From the NCBI GenBank assembly GCA_964343805.1, contig CAYFLR010000030.1, positions 1 through 64,000 on the forward strand: 64,000 bases of DNA. The letters run 5' to 3'. Positions 35,195-44,632 of this stretch are shown piece after piece. The translations under genes were made by a program, and so were the position numbers. This DNA is from CAYFLR01 sp964343805 (GTDB taxonomy: Bacteria; Bdellovibrionota_B; Oligoflexia; CAYFLR01). Positions within the stretch are counted from its first letter, which is position 1, and each line of letters begins with the position of its first letter. The notes under the pieces were generated by a model. It did not search any database, was not told the origin of the DNA, and saw only the letters and a program-made list of their open reading frames with translations.

Positions 35195-36262
35195 ATGACC
35201 TGCAGGAGCCATAAAAAAATATTCCTTATGTTCTGTCTCGGCGTAGCACTTATCAAATTCCAGCTTGCCGCATCAGAATCAGAATCTACCCAAGATCCAC
35301 TAGCTACTCCTGCTCGCTCCGCACTTTGGGTCCCTCTCATGTCACCCATCTCTTTTCTTGCTCCCGGAGTGGGTCACTATTTTAAAGGAGACTTTGAAAC
35401 CGGGCATCGACTGTTAAAAATCCATGGTGTGAATTTTTCTTCCATTGTGGCAGAAGCGGCCATTATGGTCTCTTTAGGGGCGGCGGATGTGGCCTCCATG
35501 GCCCTTATTCCTTTTATAATGATCAGTGGAACCACCTGGTTTACCCTCTTTATAGCAGATCTCATTGGTATGGTATCTGAACCCACCCTAGAGGAATTTA
35601 ATTCTCCAAATAGTTGGGATGCAAGGTATTTAGCAAAAACTCATTGTCGTTTTCAAAATAAAACCATGCTCGGCAATAACTTTTTTTGTGGACTGTCAGG
35701 TAGATGGAAGGATGAATTTCTGCGAATCAAAAGTGAAATCAGTGCACCTCTTTCTGGCGATTATTACTTCGCTACTGTCCAGTTAGATAGCCCTTTTGCA
35801 ACCTTTTTAGACATTCCAAAAGCTCTCGAAGTGAGCATCGATCTCAGCCATGAGCAAAACTTCACCGGACGATTCGACCAAACGACAATAGGGCTAGCTT
35901 TACAAACAGTCACCCCTCTATCCATCATTGGAGAGAGCCTCAAAAATGTTACTGCCTTTCATCGCATTGGCTATCGTCATTTATTTGTGAATTATGAACA
36001 GCCGAGTCATTTAAAATTGGAGGACAATGGAGGAGTGATCGCCTCTTTTCTAGTGAACTGGCGAATAGATGAATTTTGGACCACCCAATTTGGATATTCC
36101 CATGACCGACATGATTTAATTGGAGATATATCCAGTGGATTTATGGGAGTTTTCAACGGAGGTTTTGAATACCAACTCACTCCCACCCTATGGCTCGGCG
36201 GACGACTCTATCAAGGTAAGAGAAAGTCTATCGAAATCTCATTAGATACGAGGGAAATATGA
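35195..36262 (+). CDS. Exported membrane protein, unknown function
   Basis: A 355-residue protein with a signal-like start (IFLMFCLGVALIKFQLAASE). Residues about 45-125 contain hydrophobic stretches (SSIVAEAAIMVSLGAADVAS; LIPFIMISGTTWFTLFIADL). The C-terminal 170 residues have alternating beta-strand patterns (ATVQLDSPFATFLDIPKALE; FGYSHDRHDLIG; LWLGGRLYQGKRKSIEI) like an outer-membrane barrel, though it does not end in an aromatic residue. It overlaps the next start by 4 bases (ATGA) and follows the PEBP lipoprotein by 11 bases, so it belongs to that operon. No family recognised. Confidence 0.65.
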   Translation: MTCRSHKKIFLMFCLGVALIKFQLAASESESTQDPLATPARSALWVPLMSPISFLAPGVGHYFKGDFETGHRLLKIHGVNFSSIVAEAAIMVSLGAADVASMALIPFIMISGTTWFTLFIADLIGMVSEPTLEEFNSPNSWDARYLAKTHCRFQNKTMLGNNFFCGLSGRWKDEFLRIKSEISAPLSGDYYFATVQLDSPFATFLDIPKALEVSIDLSHEQNFTGRFDQTTIGLALQTVTPLSIIGESLKNVTAFHRIGYRHLFVNYEQPSHLKLEDNGGVIASFLVNWRIDEFWTTQFGYSHDRHDLIGDISSGFMGVFNGGFEYQLTPTLWLGGRLYQGKRKSIEISLDTREI

Positions 36263-37347
36263 TAAAAACCGCTCTAATTTCTCTCCTATTCCTTTTAGCA
36301 AGATGTGCCGAACCGGTGGACACCCAAAATAGATGGGAGCAGGACCGTAAAATCGGATTACTTTCAGAGCCCGAATATGAATTTACCTCACCCGATGGCC
36401 TATTATCTGTCACCCGTTTCAATAAAAACCAATTGGAATTAAGAGCCTCCGCTCCCAATTTCACCTTTCATCTTCAAAGAAAAAGCGCCTCCTTAGAACG
36501 TCTTGAGGTCATTATCACCAATGTAATGGATAGTTTAATACTTAGTACGGATAAAGAGGTCATTCCCAAATCTGAAGTGGAAGGCCTCCCCCTAGCCTAT
36601 CGTTTTGAGGTCTCTTTTCCTAAAGGGGTGAATCGGCTCAATGTATCGAGCATTTTACCAAGAGAAGCTCCATTTACCTTTCTGGCCATGGGAGATATTC
36701 AAAATGGCATTGATAAATTTGATGATATGGTGACCGCCATCAACAAAGAAAAAGGGGTAGATTTCTTGATTTTTCTTGGTGATTTGGTCATGACCTCCAC
36801 CAAAGAGGAGTTTAAAAGAGCTTTTTACGCCCTCGATGACATCAATATTCCTACGTATACGGTTATTGGCAATCATGATATAGGGGGAGACCTCCTTTAT
36901 CAATCTTATTTGGGTGTTACCAATTATACCTTTTCCTATAAAGGGGTCCGATTTACCAATATAGATTCAGCCTCTTACACGCTCTACCCTAAGGTCTGGG
37001 ATTTCTACAAAAACACATTAAAGCAAGGAAAAGACCAACTTCACATCCTGGTGACTCATATTCCACCCACTGAAATTATGGGATATAGAGGGGGTCACTG
37101 GCGGTCAAGAAGAGAAGCCAACACCTTCATTCAACTGGCAGCGGAAAACGGTGTAGATATGATGCTTTTTGGTCATTTACATACTCTAGATAGCTACCAG
37201 CTTGCAAAAATCCCCAGTTATATTACTGGTGGTGCCGGAGCATTTGGGGAAGAATTGGATAACATTGGTCGTCACTTTTTAAGAATTAGTGTGAACGAGC
37301 AAAAAGAGCTTAAAGTAAAAGTGATAAAAGTCGATAAGAGGGATTGA
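36259..37347 (+). CDS. Calcineurin-like metallophosphoesterase, lipoprotein
   Basis: A 362-residue exported enzyme: signal MIKTALISLLFLLARC with Arg before the lipid-bearing Cys. After a beta domain (20-130) comes a complete metallophosphoesterase core: MGDIQNG, FLGDLVM, VIGNHDIGG, LVTHIPP and LFGHLHT, giving the two-metal site Asp, Asp, Asn-His, His, His-x-His. YITGGAGAFGEELDN ends the domain. It would hydrolyse phosphate esters on the periplasmic or outer face; substrate unknown. Start overlaps the preceding stop. Confidence 0.88.
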   Translation: MIKTALISLLFLLARCAEPVDTQNRWEQDRKIGLLSEPEYEFTSPDGLLSVTRFNKNQLELRASAPNFTFHLQRKSASLERLEVIITNVMDSLILSTDKEVIPKSEVEGLPLAYRFEVSFPKGVNRLNVSSILPREAPFTFLAMGDIQNGIDKFDDMVTAINKEKGVDFLIFLGDLVMTSTKEEFKRAFYALDDINIPTYTVIGNHDIGGDLLYQSYLGVTNYTFSYKGVRFTNIDSASYTLYPKVWDFYKNTLKQGKDQLHILVTHIPPTEIMGYRGGHWRSRREANTFIQLAAENGVDMMLFGHLHTLDSYQLAKIPSYITGGAGAFGEELDNIGRHFLRISVNEQKELKVKVIKVDKRD

Positions 37348-37377
37348 ATTCCATCAATTTAAAATAGAGAGGTCAAC

Positions 37378-38322
37378 ATGTTTAATACTCGTTTTAAAAT
37401 TATTCTTGCCTGGATCGCTTTAGGACTCCTACTAGGATCTTGTACCGATAAAGCAGATGATGAGAGCAGTGCCAAATCTACTGCATCTATGAGCCAAGCA
37501 GGTCAATTGGAAGATCGAAGCAAATTCCCTACTTTTGCCAGCTTCTCTGATTTTTACAATGAATTTCGTTTTGTAGAGGGAGAAAGTTCAGCCACCACTG
37601 AAGTTTCCATCCCCTCATTGAAAGAAGCCATTGCCGGTGGAAAAAACGCCATCGATTTTCTTGCATTTATTGAGGAAGAATTGCAAAAAATTGCCAAAAT
37701 ACAGGCAGCTCTGGAAGCCAGTGATGATACTCAGCTTGAGCAATTAATCAAAAAGGATGTAGATGAACTCCATGATATTGTGGGATCTCTTTTATCCAGC
37801 GACCATGAGATCACAACATCTGACGTACTCGCCCGCTCTTTAAAAGGGGCCAGCGAGAGTGAAATCAGTACGACCTTCGCTTCATTTTTAGCCAAAGTAG
37901 ACGACAAATCAAGTACTTACAGTGGCTTAGGGGCAGAAAAGACCGCTTTACAAGATAGTTTTTTTAAATCGGTAACCAAAGATGAAGACGAACGAAAAGC
38001 CTTTGCTGCAAGCTTAACCGAATTAACTACCAGTTTGAAAGATCTTAAAGCCAAACTCTCATCCTCCACCGCTCTACTAGAGATACAAAAGTTTTTACAT
38101 AAATCCATCCAAAGTCTTTCGCTCTTTGGACAGGCTTATGCTTTTATTTTTGATGTGGGAGGACTTTTTGCGGTAGTGGGCAGCTTTACTACCAGCTCAA
38201 GCGACCGTTGGACCCATCCCGATTATAAAACCGAGCCCAATACAGGCAAATATGCCGGCTGCTCAGATGAAGCTCAAACCACTGAAGAGTGTTTAGCAGA
38301 AATTGCAGCCAAGGAAGAATAA
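37378..38322 (+). CDS. Helical lipoprotein, unknown function
   Basis: A 314-residue protein; SD GAGAGG. Signal ends LGLLLGSC, a good lipobox. The mature chain is mostly helical with coiled-coil character (AFIEEELQKIAKIQAALEAS; LTELTTSLKDLKAKLSSSTA) and a hydrophobic segment near 255 (SLFGQAYAFIFDVGGLFAVV). It ends with a short Cys-containing acidic tail (GCSDEAQTTEECLAEIAAKE). No family recognised; possibly an envelope scaffold. It is followed closely by the M20 peptidase. Confidence 0.7.
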   Translation: MFNTRFKIILAWIALGLLLGSCTDKADDESSAKSTASMSQAGQLEDRSKFPTFASFSDFYNEFRFVEGESSATTEVSIPSLKEAIAGGKNAIDFLAFIEEELQKIAKIQAALEASDDTQLEQLIKKDVDELHDIVGSLLSSDHEITTSDVLARSLKGASESEISTTFASFLAKVDDKSSTYSGLGAEKTALQDSFFKSVTKDEDERKAFAASLTELTTSLKDLKAKLSSSTALLEIQKFLHKSIQSLSLFGQAYAFIFDVGGLFAVVGSFTTSSSDRWTHPDYKTEPNTGKYAGCSDEAQTTEECLAEIAAKEE

Positions 38323-38339
38323 CTGTCATTAGGTAGAGA

Positions 38340-39440
38340 ATGAATATCTTCGATAAACTAGCCCGACTGATAAACATAAACTCATACAGCCATAACAAAA
38401 AGGGAGTGGATGAAGTGGGGCATCTGCTGAAAGATTATCTCAGCCCCCTCAAATTCACCTTTGAAGAGTTTAAACAAGAGAAGTACGGCAACCAGTATTA
38501 CTTCACCAGTCCCACCACTGAAGGAGCGAAAATCTTATTAATGGGGCATATGGATACCGTTTTTCCACCGAACACCTTTGAGGGGTTTAAAGAGGACGAC
38601 ACCTATGTCTATGGTCCTGGAGTGATGGACATGAAGGGGGGCATATTAGTGGCGGTAGAAGCCTTGCTTCGATTAAAAGAGCAGGTCTCGTCCATTAAAA
38701 ATGTGGATGTACTCTTTACCCCCGATGAGGAAATTGGCAGTGAAGCCACGCTTCCCATACTGCAGCGTATTGCCCCCAAGTATGACTACTGCCTCAACTT
38801 TGAAGCCGCTGGGAATGAATACGAATTGGTCTCAGGGAGAAAAGGGATTGGAATTTACCACTTAATAATCAATGGCATAGCTGGACATGCGGGAAATCAA
38901 GAACAGATGCGAGTGGACGCCAACTTAGAGGCCGCCCACAAAATACTCCAGATCTATGGTTATGCTCACCCCGAAAGAGGAACTTCTGTAAATGTAGGCG
39001 AGGTAAACGGTGGTCAAAGTATGAATATTATTTCTCCTCGGGCCGACCTTCATTTTGAATTTCGTTTCCAATCGGATAAAGAGAGACAAAGAATTTTGGA
39101 AGAGTTTACCACTCTCACTCACCCCATCTCGCATCCAAAACTTAAAATTGCCCTAGAAGGAAAAATTCGTCATCAAGTCATGTCACCATCTCCCGCACAA
39201 AATGCCTTCTTACAGCGAATCTCATCCATCTGCCATGATGATATCACCACCGAATTTCGGGGAGGAGTCAGTGACGCTAATATCATCACATCCTTAGGAG
39301 TCACCACCTTAGATGGTTTTGGTCCTATTGGCCAGGATGATCACTCTCCGAGAGAAAGAGCTCTTAAGGAGAGCTTTGAACAGAGAATCAACATGGTGAC
39401 TAAGATTTTAATTAACCACCAAAATAGCTATTGGCAATGA
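38340..39440 (+). CDS. M20-family metallopeptidase (carboxypeptidase G2-like)
   Basis: A 366-residue protein without signal peptide. Metal and catalytic motifs: MGHMDTVFPP (His ligand and Asp), GVMDMKGGILVA (bridging Asp), TPDEEIGS (catalytic Glu and ligand Glu), ELVSGRKGIG. The lid region IAGHAGNQEQMRVDANLEAA supplies the dimerisation-domain His. The final His ligand lies in GQDDHSPRE. It most resembles the glutamate carboxypeptidase/ArgE-DapE branch. SD AGGTAGAGA. Probable role: intracellular peptide or acyl-amino-acid breakdown. Confidence 0.9.
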   Translation: MNIFDKLARLININSYSHNKKGVDEVGHLLKDYLSPLKFTFEEFKQEKYGNQYYFTSPTTEGAKILLMGHMDTVFPPNTFEGFKEDDTYVYGPGVMDMKGGILVAVEALLRLKEQVSSIKNVDVLFTPDEEIGSEATLPILQRIAPKYDYCLNFEAAGNEYELVSGRKGIGIYHLIINGIAGHAGNQEQMRVDANLEAAHKILQIYGYAHPERGTSVNVGEVNGGQSMNIISPRADLHFEFRFQSDKERQRILEEFTTLTHPISHPKLKIALEGKIRHQVMSPSPAQNAFLQRISSICHDDITTEFRGGVSDANIITSLGVTTLDGFGPIGQDDHSPRERALKESFEQRINMVTKILINHQNSYWQ

Positions 39441-39447
39441 GGTCAAT

Positions 39448-40584
39448 ATGGTTGTAAAACCATCATCTAGCGGAACCCAAAAGCGACTCGGTAAGAAGGG
39501 AGCCAAGCGAAGCTTTAAATCGGGGAAAAAGCGTCGAAGTTATAAAAATTATCTCTTACTTCCCAGTGTACAGCTTCCTATCGTTTACACTATTATTGCA
39601 AATAACCTCATCTATTTTATATCGATCTTCTCTTTCCTACTCTACACCCTCATTGAAAATAACCGAGATATTAAGCTGCTTGGAGTCGACTTCGCAACTC
39701 TCGGATTTGGTTTAGCCAGGCAAATATTTAGTGCGGTGTGGCTGCCTTTACTTCTTTTTATCCTGTTAGGTATAACCTACACCCTGGTGAGTTTTGTCGT
39801 CACGCACAAAGTGGCCGGACCTCTTTACAAAATTAACTGGGTCTTTAATAAATGGGTTCGAGGTAAAAACCTCACTGAGATGAAAATTAGACCGGAAGAT
39901 CATTCAGATTACCATCATCTGGCGCTGGTCATTCAGCACTTTTTCGCTCCCGATATTATTTCCCCAGAAAAGCAAAGTGCGAACGAGTTAAAAATAAAGC
40001 AGCGCAGCCCGGACTGTTTTGGACCTATTAGCCTCAAGTTCAACCTGATCTTTTTCCTGCTCGGCTCTTTCAATATCATCCAACTCATGATCTATTTTAA
40101 CTACTACTTTGATGTATTTGAGGTTCTCCAGCAACATCTGGTGGGAGCCAAAGTTAATCATGATATCCAGACCCTTTTTGCTTTAGAAAAAGATGCGATC
40201 CTTAATAATATCACTACCGCGTCTTTATTCTTTTCTGTGCTAGTGATTATTCTTAACTTCCTCGTACTAAGAAAGCTACTCGCGCCCAGTCGATTGGTTC
40301 ATAAAATCTTTCTCAAGAATTTAAGAAACGAAAGTATCACTGATGACCTGCATATTCTCAAAAACAACAAGTCCGAATTTTATCACCATCTAGCAGATCA
40401 AATCAGCAGTTTAATGAATCTGAAAAAGGACAATATGCTAGAGTATCTTAATTATGCTCATCAACAAGAGATGCAAAGAGCCCTTGCTAAACATACCAGT
40501 GAGCTCAGGCAAGTGGTAAGAAAGAAAAAAAATCTGGATCGCTTCAAAAAGCTGCTTAAATCCCGTTGGTGGGATATCAAATAA
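39448..40584 (+). CDS. Membrane protein with HAMP-like linkers
   Basis: A 378-residue inner-membrane protein with a strongly basic N-tail (KKGAKRSFKSGKKRRSYKNY) and four transmembrane helices at about 45-68, 95-120, 195-215 and 245-270. After helix 2 comes VVTHKVAGPLYKINWVFNKW with GKNLTEMKIRPEDH, the HAMP-like motif of receptor proteins, and a weaker copy follows helix 4 (LLAPSRLVHKIFLKNL). A charged coiled-coil tail ends the protein. It has no kinase or methyl-accepting domain. Perhaps a signalling or envelope-sensing scaffold. SD GAGGTCAAT. Confidence 0.72.
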   Translation: MVVKPSSSGTQKRLGKKGAKRSFKSGKKRRSYKNYLLLPSVQLPIVYTIIANNLIYFISIFSFLLYTLIENNRDIKLLGVDFATLGFGLARQIFSAVWLPLLLFILLGITYTLVSFVVTHKVAGPLYKINWVFNKWVRGKNLTEMKIRPEDHSDYHHLALVIQHFFAPDIISPEKQSANELKIKQRSPDCFGPISLKFNLIFFLLGSFNIIQLMIYFNYYFDVFEVLQQHLVGAKVNHDIQTLFALEKDAILNNITTASLFFSVLVIILNFLVLRKLLAPSRLVHKIFLKNLRNESITDDLHILKNNKSEFYHHLADQISSLMNLKKDNMLEYLNYAHQQEMQRALAKHTSELRQVVRKKKNLDRFKKLLKSRWWDIK

Positions 40585-40655
40585 ATCAGCGAAAAAACCC
40601 ATTCTTTGCTATTTAAAAGTTGCAAAATTCTCTGAGTATCTTACCATTATATATT

Positions 40656-41942
40656 ATGAAAAAAACAATATTATTACTTATCGCAATCTCACTTGTTTCT
40701 CCTGCTCCTTTGCTGGCTGATGGCAAAGAAAAAAAGCAGGGGGTTTCCAGAAAATTTACCAGCTTCATTTTAGGCATTATTAAAAAGTCTAATAAGGGAA
40801 GCAATCGAGCAAAAAAGAGGGCCGTGGTGATGGGGGTCCGCGGCTTAAATGACGAAGAGAAGGTCAAAAAGGTGGATGTAGAGCCCAATGAAGCTCTCCT
40901 CGCAAAAGTGGAGAAAGGAATCGTGGGAGCCATCAACTCGGGGATTTTCTCTCTCTCTCGTTTTGTGAAAAGTAAAGGGAAAGCTAAAAAGAAAAAACGC
41001 AGCACTGTGATGGGTATTCGTGGTCTTAAAGACACCAGCTCAAGTAATCTGGACAATGTGGAACCCGATTACGATCAGCTGGCCAACACCTCCATTACTG
41101 GCATGTTTCCCACTCCCCCCAAGACTCCCAATGCCACTAAAAATCAATCCGATGCCGAGATAGAAAAAGAGGTGAGTCAAGGACGTGCTATCGCAGCCAA
41201 AATGCTCGCCTTTGGTCACATGGATAACAAAACCCTCAACATGTATCTCAATTTAGCCGGCATCAAACTCGCTACCGCCTCTGGCTTTCCGAATCGCTTT
41301 TTATTTATAACCGCTTTAAATACCAATATGGTGAATGCTTTTGCTGCACCCGGTGGTTATATTTTTATCACCAAGGGAGCCCTTGCAAAAATGAAATCAG
41401 AGGATGAATTGATGGCTGTACTTGCCCATGAAGCGGGACATGCTTTCAAAGGTCATCTTATCGCCGACACCCGAACTCATTTTAATAAAAAGAATGAAAT
41501 CAAACCGGGCAGCCCCTATGCGGTAAAAAGGCGAATTGCTAGCCTTCCCGAACATAAATCAGGCAAGGCAAGTACGGTAGCTAAGTTCATTGGTTCCAAT
41601 ACGGGATCCATTCTTTTTAATCAATTTGTTAATGCGGCTTACGATGTGCTCCTCTCTGAAGGCATGAGTAAAAAATTCGAACATGAAGCGGATCGCTATG
41701 CCGTGGATCTGATGGCTCGCTTGGGTTACAATTCGGTTGCCTACGTTCATTATCTCAACCGCATTGCCAAAAACAACAAACCCGGGTCGGTGAGTAAAAC
41801 TCATCCCCCACTTAAGTCACGCATTAATCAGATCAAAAAACGCATTAAGCAAACCACCAAGAGAGCCAAGTTTGCCCAAAAGTCACACTATGGTTTACTC
41901 TCAAAAAATGAATTTAACCAACTTTGGACCGAGGTTTTTTAA
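40656..41942 (+). CDS. M48-family zinc metallopeptidase, exported
   Basis: The ATG at 40656 gives a clean signal peptide (MKKTILLLIAISLVSPAPLL); the TTG at 40620 does not. 428 residues. Two copies of a short motif stand near residues 50-85 and 110-145: AVVMGVRGLNDEE, and STVMGIRGLKDTS, each followed by VEP. The catalytic domain follows: NAFAAPGGYIFITKGAL, LAHEAGHAFKGHL (HExxH) and FEHEADRYAVDLMARLGYN (third ligand Glu). SKTHPPLKSRINQI is the family's C-terminal motif. A BepA/YfgC-like periplasmic protease. No SD is seen; TTGCAA-N16-TACCAT upstream may give a nearly leaderless mRNA. Confidence 0.88.
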   Translation: MKKTILLLIAISLVSPAPLLADGKEKKQGVSRKFTSFILGIIKKSNKGSNRAKKRAVVMGVRGLNDEEKVKKVDVEPNEALLAKVEKGIVGAINSGIFSLSRFVKSKGKAKKKKRSTVMGIRGLKDTSSSNLDNVEPDYDQLANTSITGMFPTPPKTPNATKNQSDAEIEKEVSQGRAIAAKMLAFGHMDNKTLNMYLNLAGIKLATASGFPNRFLFITALNTNMVNAFAAPGGYIFITKGALAKMKSEDELMAVLAHEAGHAFKGHLIADTRTHFNKKNEIKPGSPYAVKRRIASLPEHKSGKASTVAKFIGSNTGSILFNQFVNAAYDVLLSEGMSKKFEHEADRYAVDLMARLGYNSVAYVHYLNRIAKNNKPGSVSKTHPPLKSRINQIKKRIKQTTKRAKFAQKSHYGLLSKNEFNQLWTEVF

Positions 41943-43197
41943 ATTTGGTGTATCATTTAATCTTTTGGCCGACCGGCTCCACTATAAAAACAAAATAGTT
42001 GGTTCCCGGGCTATCGGTATGGGAGGTGCCTTCGGTGGTATCGCTGATGATCCCTCTGGCCTTTACTACAACCCTGCCGGTCTTGGTTTTGCGATTTATA
42101 ATTCTGTTTCGGCGAATGCCAGTGCTTCCAGTACTAAGAAAACGGTGTACAAGGAAATCATGAAGGATTTGGATTTTGAAGAGAATAGTGATCTATTCAC
42201 TCCCAATTACTTCGGAGGTATTCAAAATTTTGGCGATCTAAAGGTTGGTTTTTTAGTAACCGTTCCCGATGCGGAGTATATTGAGCAGAATGATAAGATC
42301 AATACCTCAACGCTTAATTTTGTCAGAACCTATTTAGCCAAAAATACCCTTACCTACTATGGACTCGGAGCGGGCTACCCTTTGAATGACAAACTTTCCC
42401 TTGGCTTTTCTCTCTTTTTCTATGATCGGCAAATGAGAACTGCTAGCTTTCAATATACAGAAACCATCACAAAGCAAAATGACAAAGAAGTCAAAACTGT
42501 TAATACTCAAAATGTGAAGGAAGAGTTAGTTCACCGTGGCTGGATCCCGAAATTTGGAGTTCAATTTTGGCCAGCTGAAAGAATCTCTTTAGGACTCAGT
42601 ATTGATATGGGAATCCTTCCCTCTATTGATAATAATAGAACAAAGACTCAAGCTACGGGAAGTGGATACAACGAAACAGCTAAAACAAAAGAGGGTAAGG
42701 ATACTGGAAAAAATAGTATGTTGATGTCATTCAAAAACACTAAACCAGCCTTCGAATTGGGTGAACATGTACCACTCCATGTCAACCTAGGTACTGCTTG
42801 GTTTGTCAACTCTCGTTTGATTATGAGTTTAGATGGAGATTATTACGCCCCCACCAAAGAGAAAGATGATTACAAAGCGGACTTTAATGCTGAGCAAGTG
42901 ATTAACTTCTCCTTTGGTTGTGAATACTTTATGATGCCTAACTTAGCCACCAGCGCTGGTTTCTTCTCTAACTACACCAATACACCAGTCATCGATAAAA
43001 AAGAAAAAGGTCAAAATGAACATATTGACCTTTACGGCTATTCCGTCGGACTAGCCTGGGTGCAAGGTTCTTCTTCTATTAATTTTGGCTTCACTCATCA
43101 ATTTGGAGACGGAGAAGCTCAAAAGACCGGCAGTGGTGTTCAAGATGTCACCATCTCTCAAATGGACTTTTCATTGGCAGGTAGCTACTCTTTCTAA
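41908..43197 (+). CDS. Outer-membrane FadL/OmpP1-like beta-barrel protein
   Basis: A barrel of about 430 residues. VGSRAIGMGGAFGGIADDPS followed by GLYYNPAGLGF is the FadL/PorV-type N-terminal signature, and the chain ends in MDFSLAGSYSF, a terminal Phe as required for barrel assembly. I choose the ATG at 41908, within the last 35 bases of the M48 gene; the segment before DRLHY (FGPRFFKFGVSFNLLA) is a rather poor signal peptide. The start region is therefore unusual: either this overlap is real, or the native 5' end was lost. It probably transports hydrophobic solutes. Confidence 0.8.
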   Translation: MNLTNFGPRFFKFGVSFNLLADRLHYKNKIVGSRAIGMGGAFGGIADDPSGLYYNPAGLGFAIYNSVSANASASSTKKTVYKEIMKDLDFEENSDLFTPNYFGGIQNFGDLKVGFLVTVPDAEYIEQNDKINTSTLNFVRTYLAKNTLTYYGLGAGYPLNDKLSLGFSLFFYDRQMRTASFQYTETITKQNDKEVKTVNTQNVKEELVHRGWIPKFGVQFWPAERISLGLSIDMGILPSIDNNRTKTQATGSGYNETAKTKEGKDTGKNSMLMSFKNTKPAFELGEHVPLHVNLGTAWFVNSRLIMSLDGDYYAPTKEKDDYKADFNAEQVINFSFGCEYFMMPNLATSAGFFSNYTNTPVIDKKEKGQNEHIDLYGYSVGLAWVQGSSSINFGFTHQFGDGEAQKTGSGVQDVTISQMDFSLAGSYSF

Positions 43198-43231
43198 TTT
43201 TTTGAATCTTACCTGAGCCAACGAGGAAATT

Positions 43232-44596
43232 ATGATAAAACACACACTTCTTTTGTTGGCTCTTCTTTTTAGTTGCAGCCCCCAATCTGATTCCACTGCC
43301 AAAATGGCCCATGCCGGAACTCTAGACTCGAACTCTCCGCTTAAAAAGCACAGCGTGGCTCTAATCCAGAAAATGGGCTCAAGCCTAGAGCATGTTTGTT
43401 CTGGAGCGATCATTTCAGATCGTCATATACTTACAGCCGCTCACTGTAACAAGTATTTTAATTTTGTGGTTTTCGGTGATGATATCCATACTGAAGGAGT
43501 GGAGATGCGGGGTTACAATACCGTGACCGTCCACCCTTGGTATGATGAGAAAAGCATCACCGGAAATAACTATGACATTATGGTGGTGGAAATCCAAGGA
43601 AGCCTTCCCGATGGTTTCGAACCTATCAACCTCTTAAGTAAAACAGAAGAGTTAACCGATGATACCTACACCTTGGTGGGCTATGGACTCAATGAAGATG
43701 GCAAATCAGGTAACCAAAACACGCTCGATGTGACCTACCAAGGCTACTACAACAATATCTTTTTTAAAAATCTCTTTTTGATAAAAACTCCTCCCAAAAA
43801 ATATGTTTGCCAAGGAGATTCAGGTGGGCCCGCCTATCTGAAAGTGAATGGGGAATGGAAAGTAGCTGGGATAGCACGTGGATCTGCCGATGTACACTTC
43901 GCAACAGCCTACCCTGATGATACACTCCCAGAAGGTTGTGTGATTGAGAATGTGCTTTATACCTTTGTGGGCGCTTATAAGCAGTGGATCAGTGATGCCA
44001 TTGGCGGCTTAACCGGTGAGATTGCTACGACAGAGGAATCTGGTGCCGAAGATTTAAATAGCACTGAACCTCAAATAACAGATGCCCTTTCTTACTGTAC
44101 TCAAAATCAAATTGCACGTACGCACTACGATACCCTCTATGTTCAAAGTATGTGGTTGGAATTGGAATGGATAGATTTCACTTGCGATCTATTTACCTCC
44201 AAATTACTTGAAGTGAAAGACTACTGTATTACCTGCTTTTCCGATTGGCCCTTAGGAAAGATTGCGGATTTATCCCCTCTCACCCTATTTAAAAACTTAG
44301 AAATTCTCGTTCTCAATAATCTCACCGATGGCTATCAAAATTTCAATCGACTGGCAGAACTCACTCAATTAAAAATTCTCGACCTGCGAGGAATTGCTCC
44401 TCTCACTCAGAGTGAAATCAACATATTGAAAGGATTACCCCATTTAGAAGAGGTGTACTTTGAATTTAGCACCACACCGAGTAGTGCTATTATAACGGCT
44501 CTTAAAAGCCTCCCAATTGTAACCAAGCGATGTGAAAACGGCCCACTCAACGAAATGAATAAAGATACCGGTGGCTGTACCCCCACCGAAGAGTAA
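43232..44596 (+). CDS. Trypsin-like serine protease lipoprotein with C-terminal leucine-rich region
   Basis: A 454-residue exported protein, SD CGAGGAAA. Signal MIKHTLLLLALLFSC; the Cys at 15 is the lipid site. The S1 catalytic triad is complete: His71 in LTAAHC, Asp115 in NNYDIMVVE, Ser197 in CQGDSGGP. A Cys-rich spacer is followed by LRR-like units from about 350 (LSPLTLFKNLEILVLNNLTD; LAELTQLKILDLRGIAPLTQ; LPHLEEVYFEF). The fusion would anchor a protease to the envelope with a protein-binding arm. A strong terminator follows at 44600. Confidence 0.88.
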   Translation: MIKHTLLLLALLFSCSPQSDSTAKMAHAGTLDSNSPLKKHSVALIQKMGSSLEHVCSGAIISDRHILTAAHCNKYFNFVVFGDDIHTEGVEMRGYNTVTVHPWYDEKSITGNNYDIMVVEIQGSLPDGFEPINLLSKTEELTDDTYTLVGYGLNEDGKSGNQNTLDVTYQGYYNNIFFKNLFLIKTPPKKYVCQGDSGGPAYLKVNGEWKVAGIARGSADVHFATAYPDDTLPEGCVIENVLYTFVGAYKQWISDAIGGLTGEIATTEESGAEDLNSTEPQITDALSYCTQNQIARTHYDTLYVQSMWLELEWIDFTCDLFTSKLLEVKDYCITCFSDWPLGKIADLSPLTLFKNLEILVLNNLTDGYQNFNRLAELTQLKILDLRGIAPLTQSEINILKGLPHLEEVYFEFSTTPSSAIITALKSLPIVTKRCENGPLNEMNKDTGGCTPTEE

Positions 44597-44599
44597 TGC

Positions 44600-44632
44600 A
44601 CTTTCACCCTGAAAGTCTCTTTTTTATTTTTT
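44600..44632 (+). terminator. Rho-independent terminator of the protease gene
   Basis: ACTTTCA (44600-44606), a 3-base loop and TGAAAGT (44610-44616), followed by TCTCTTTTTTATTTTTT. It begins four bases after the protease stop codon, and the stop codon of the convergent HNH gene lies inside its stem. Confidence 0.8.
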
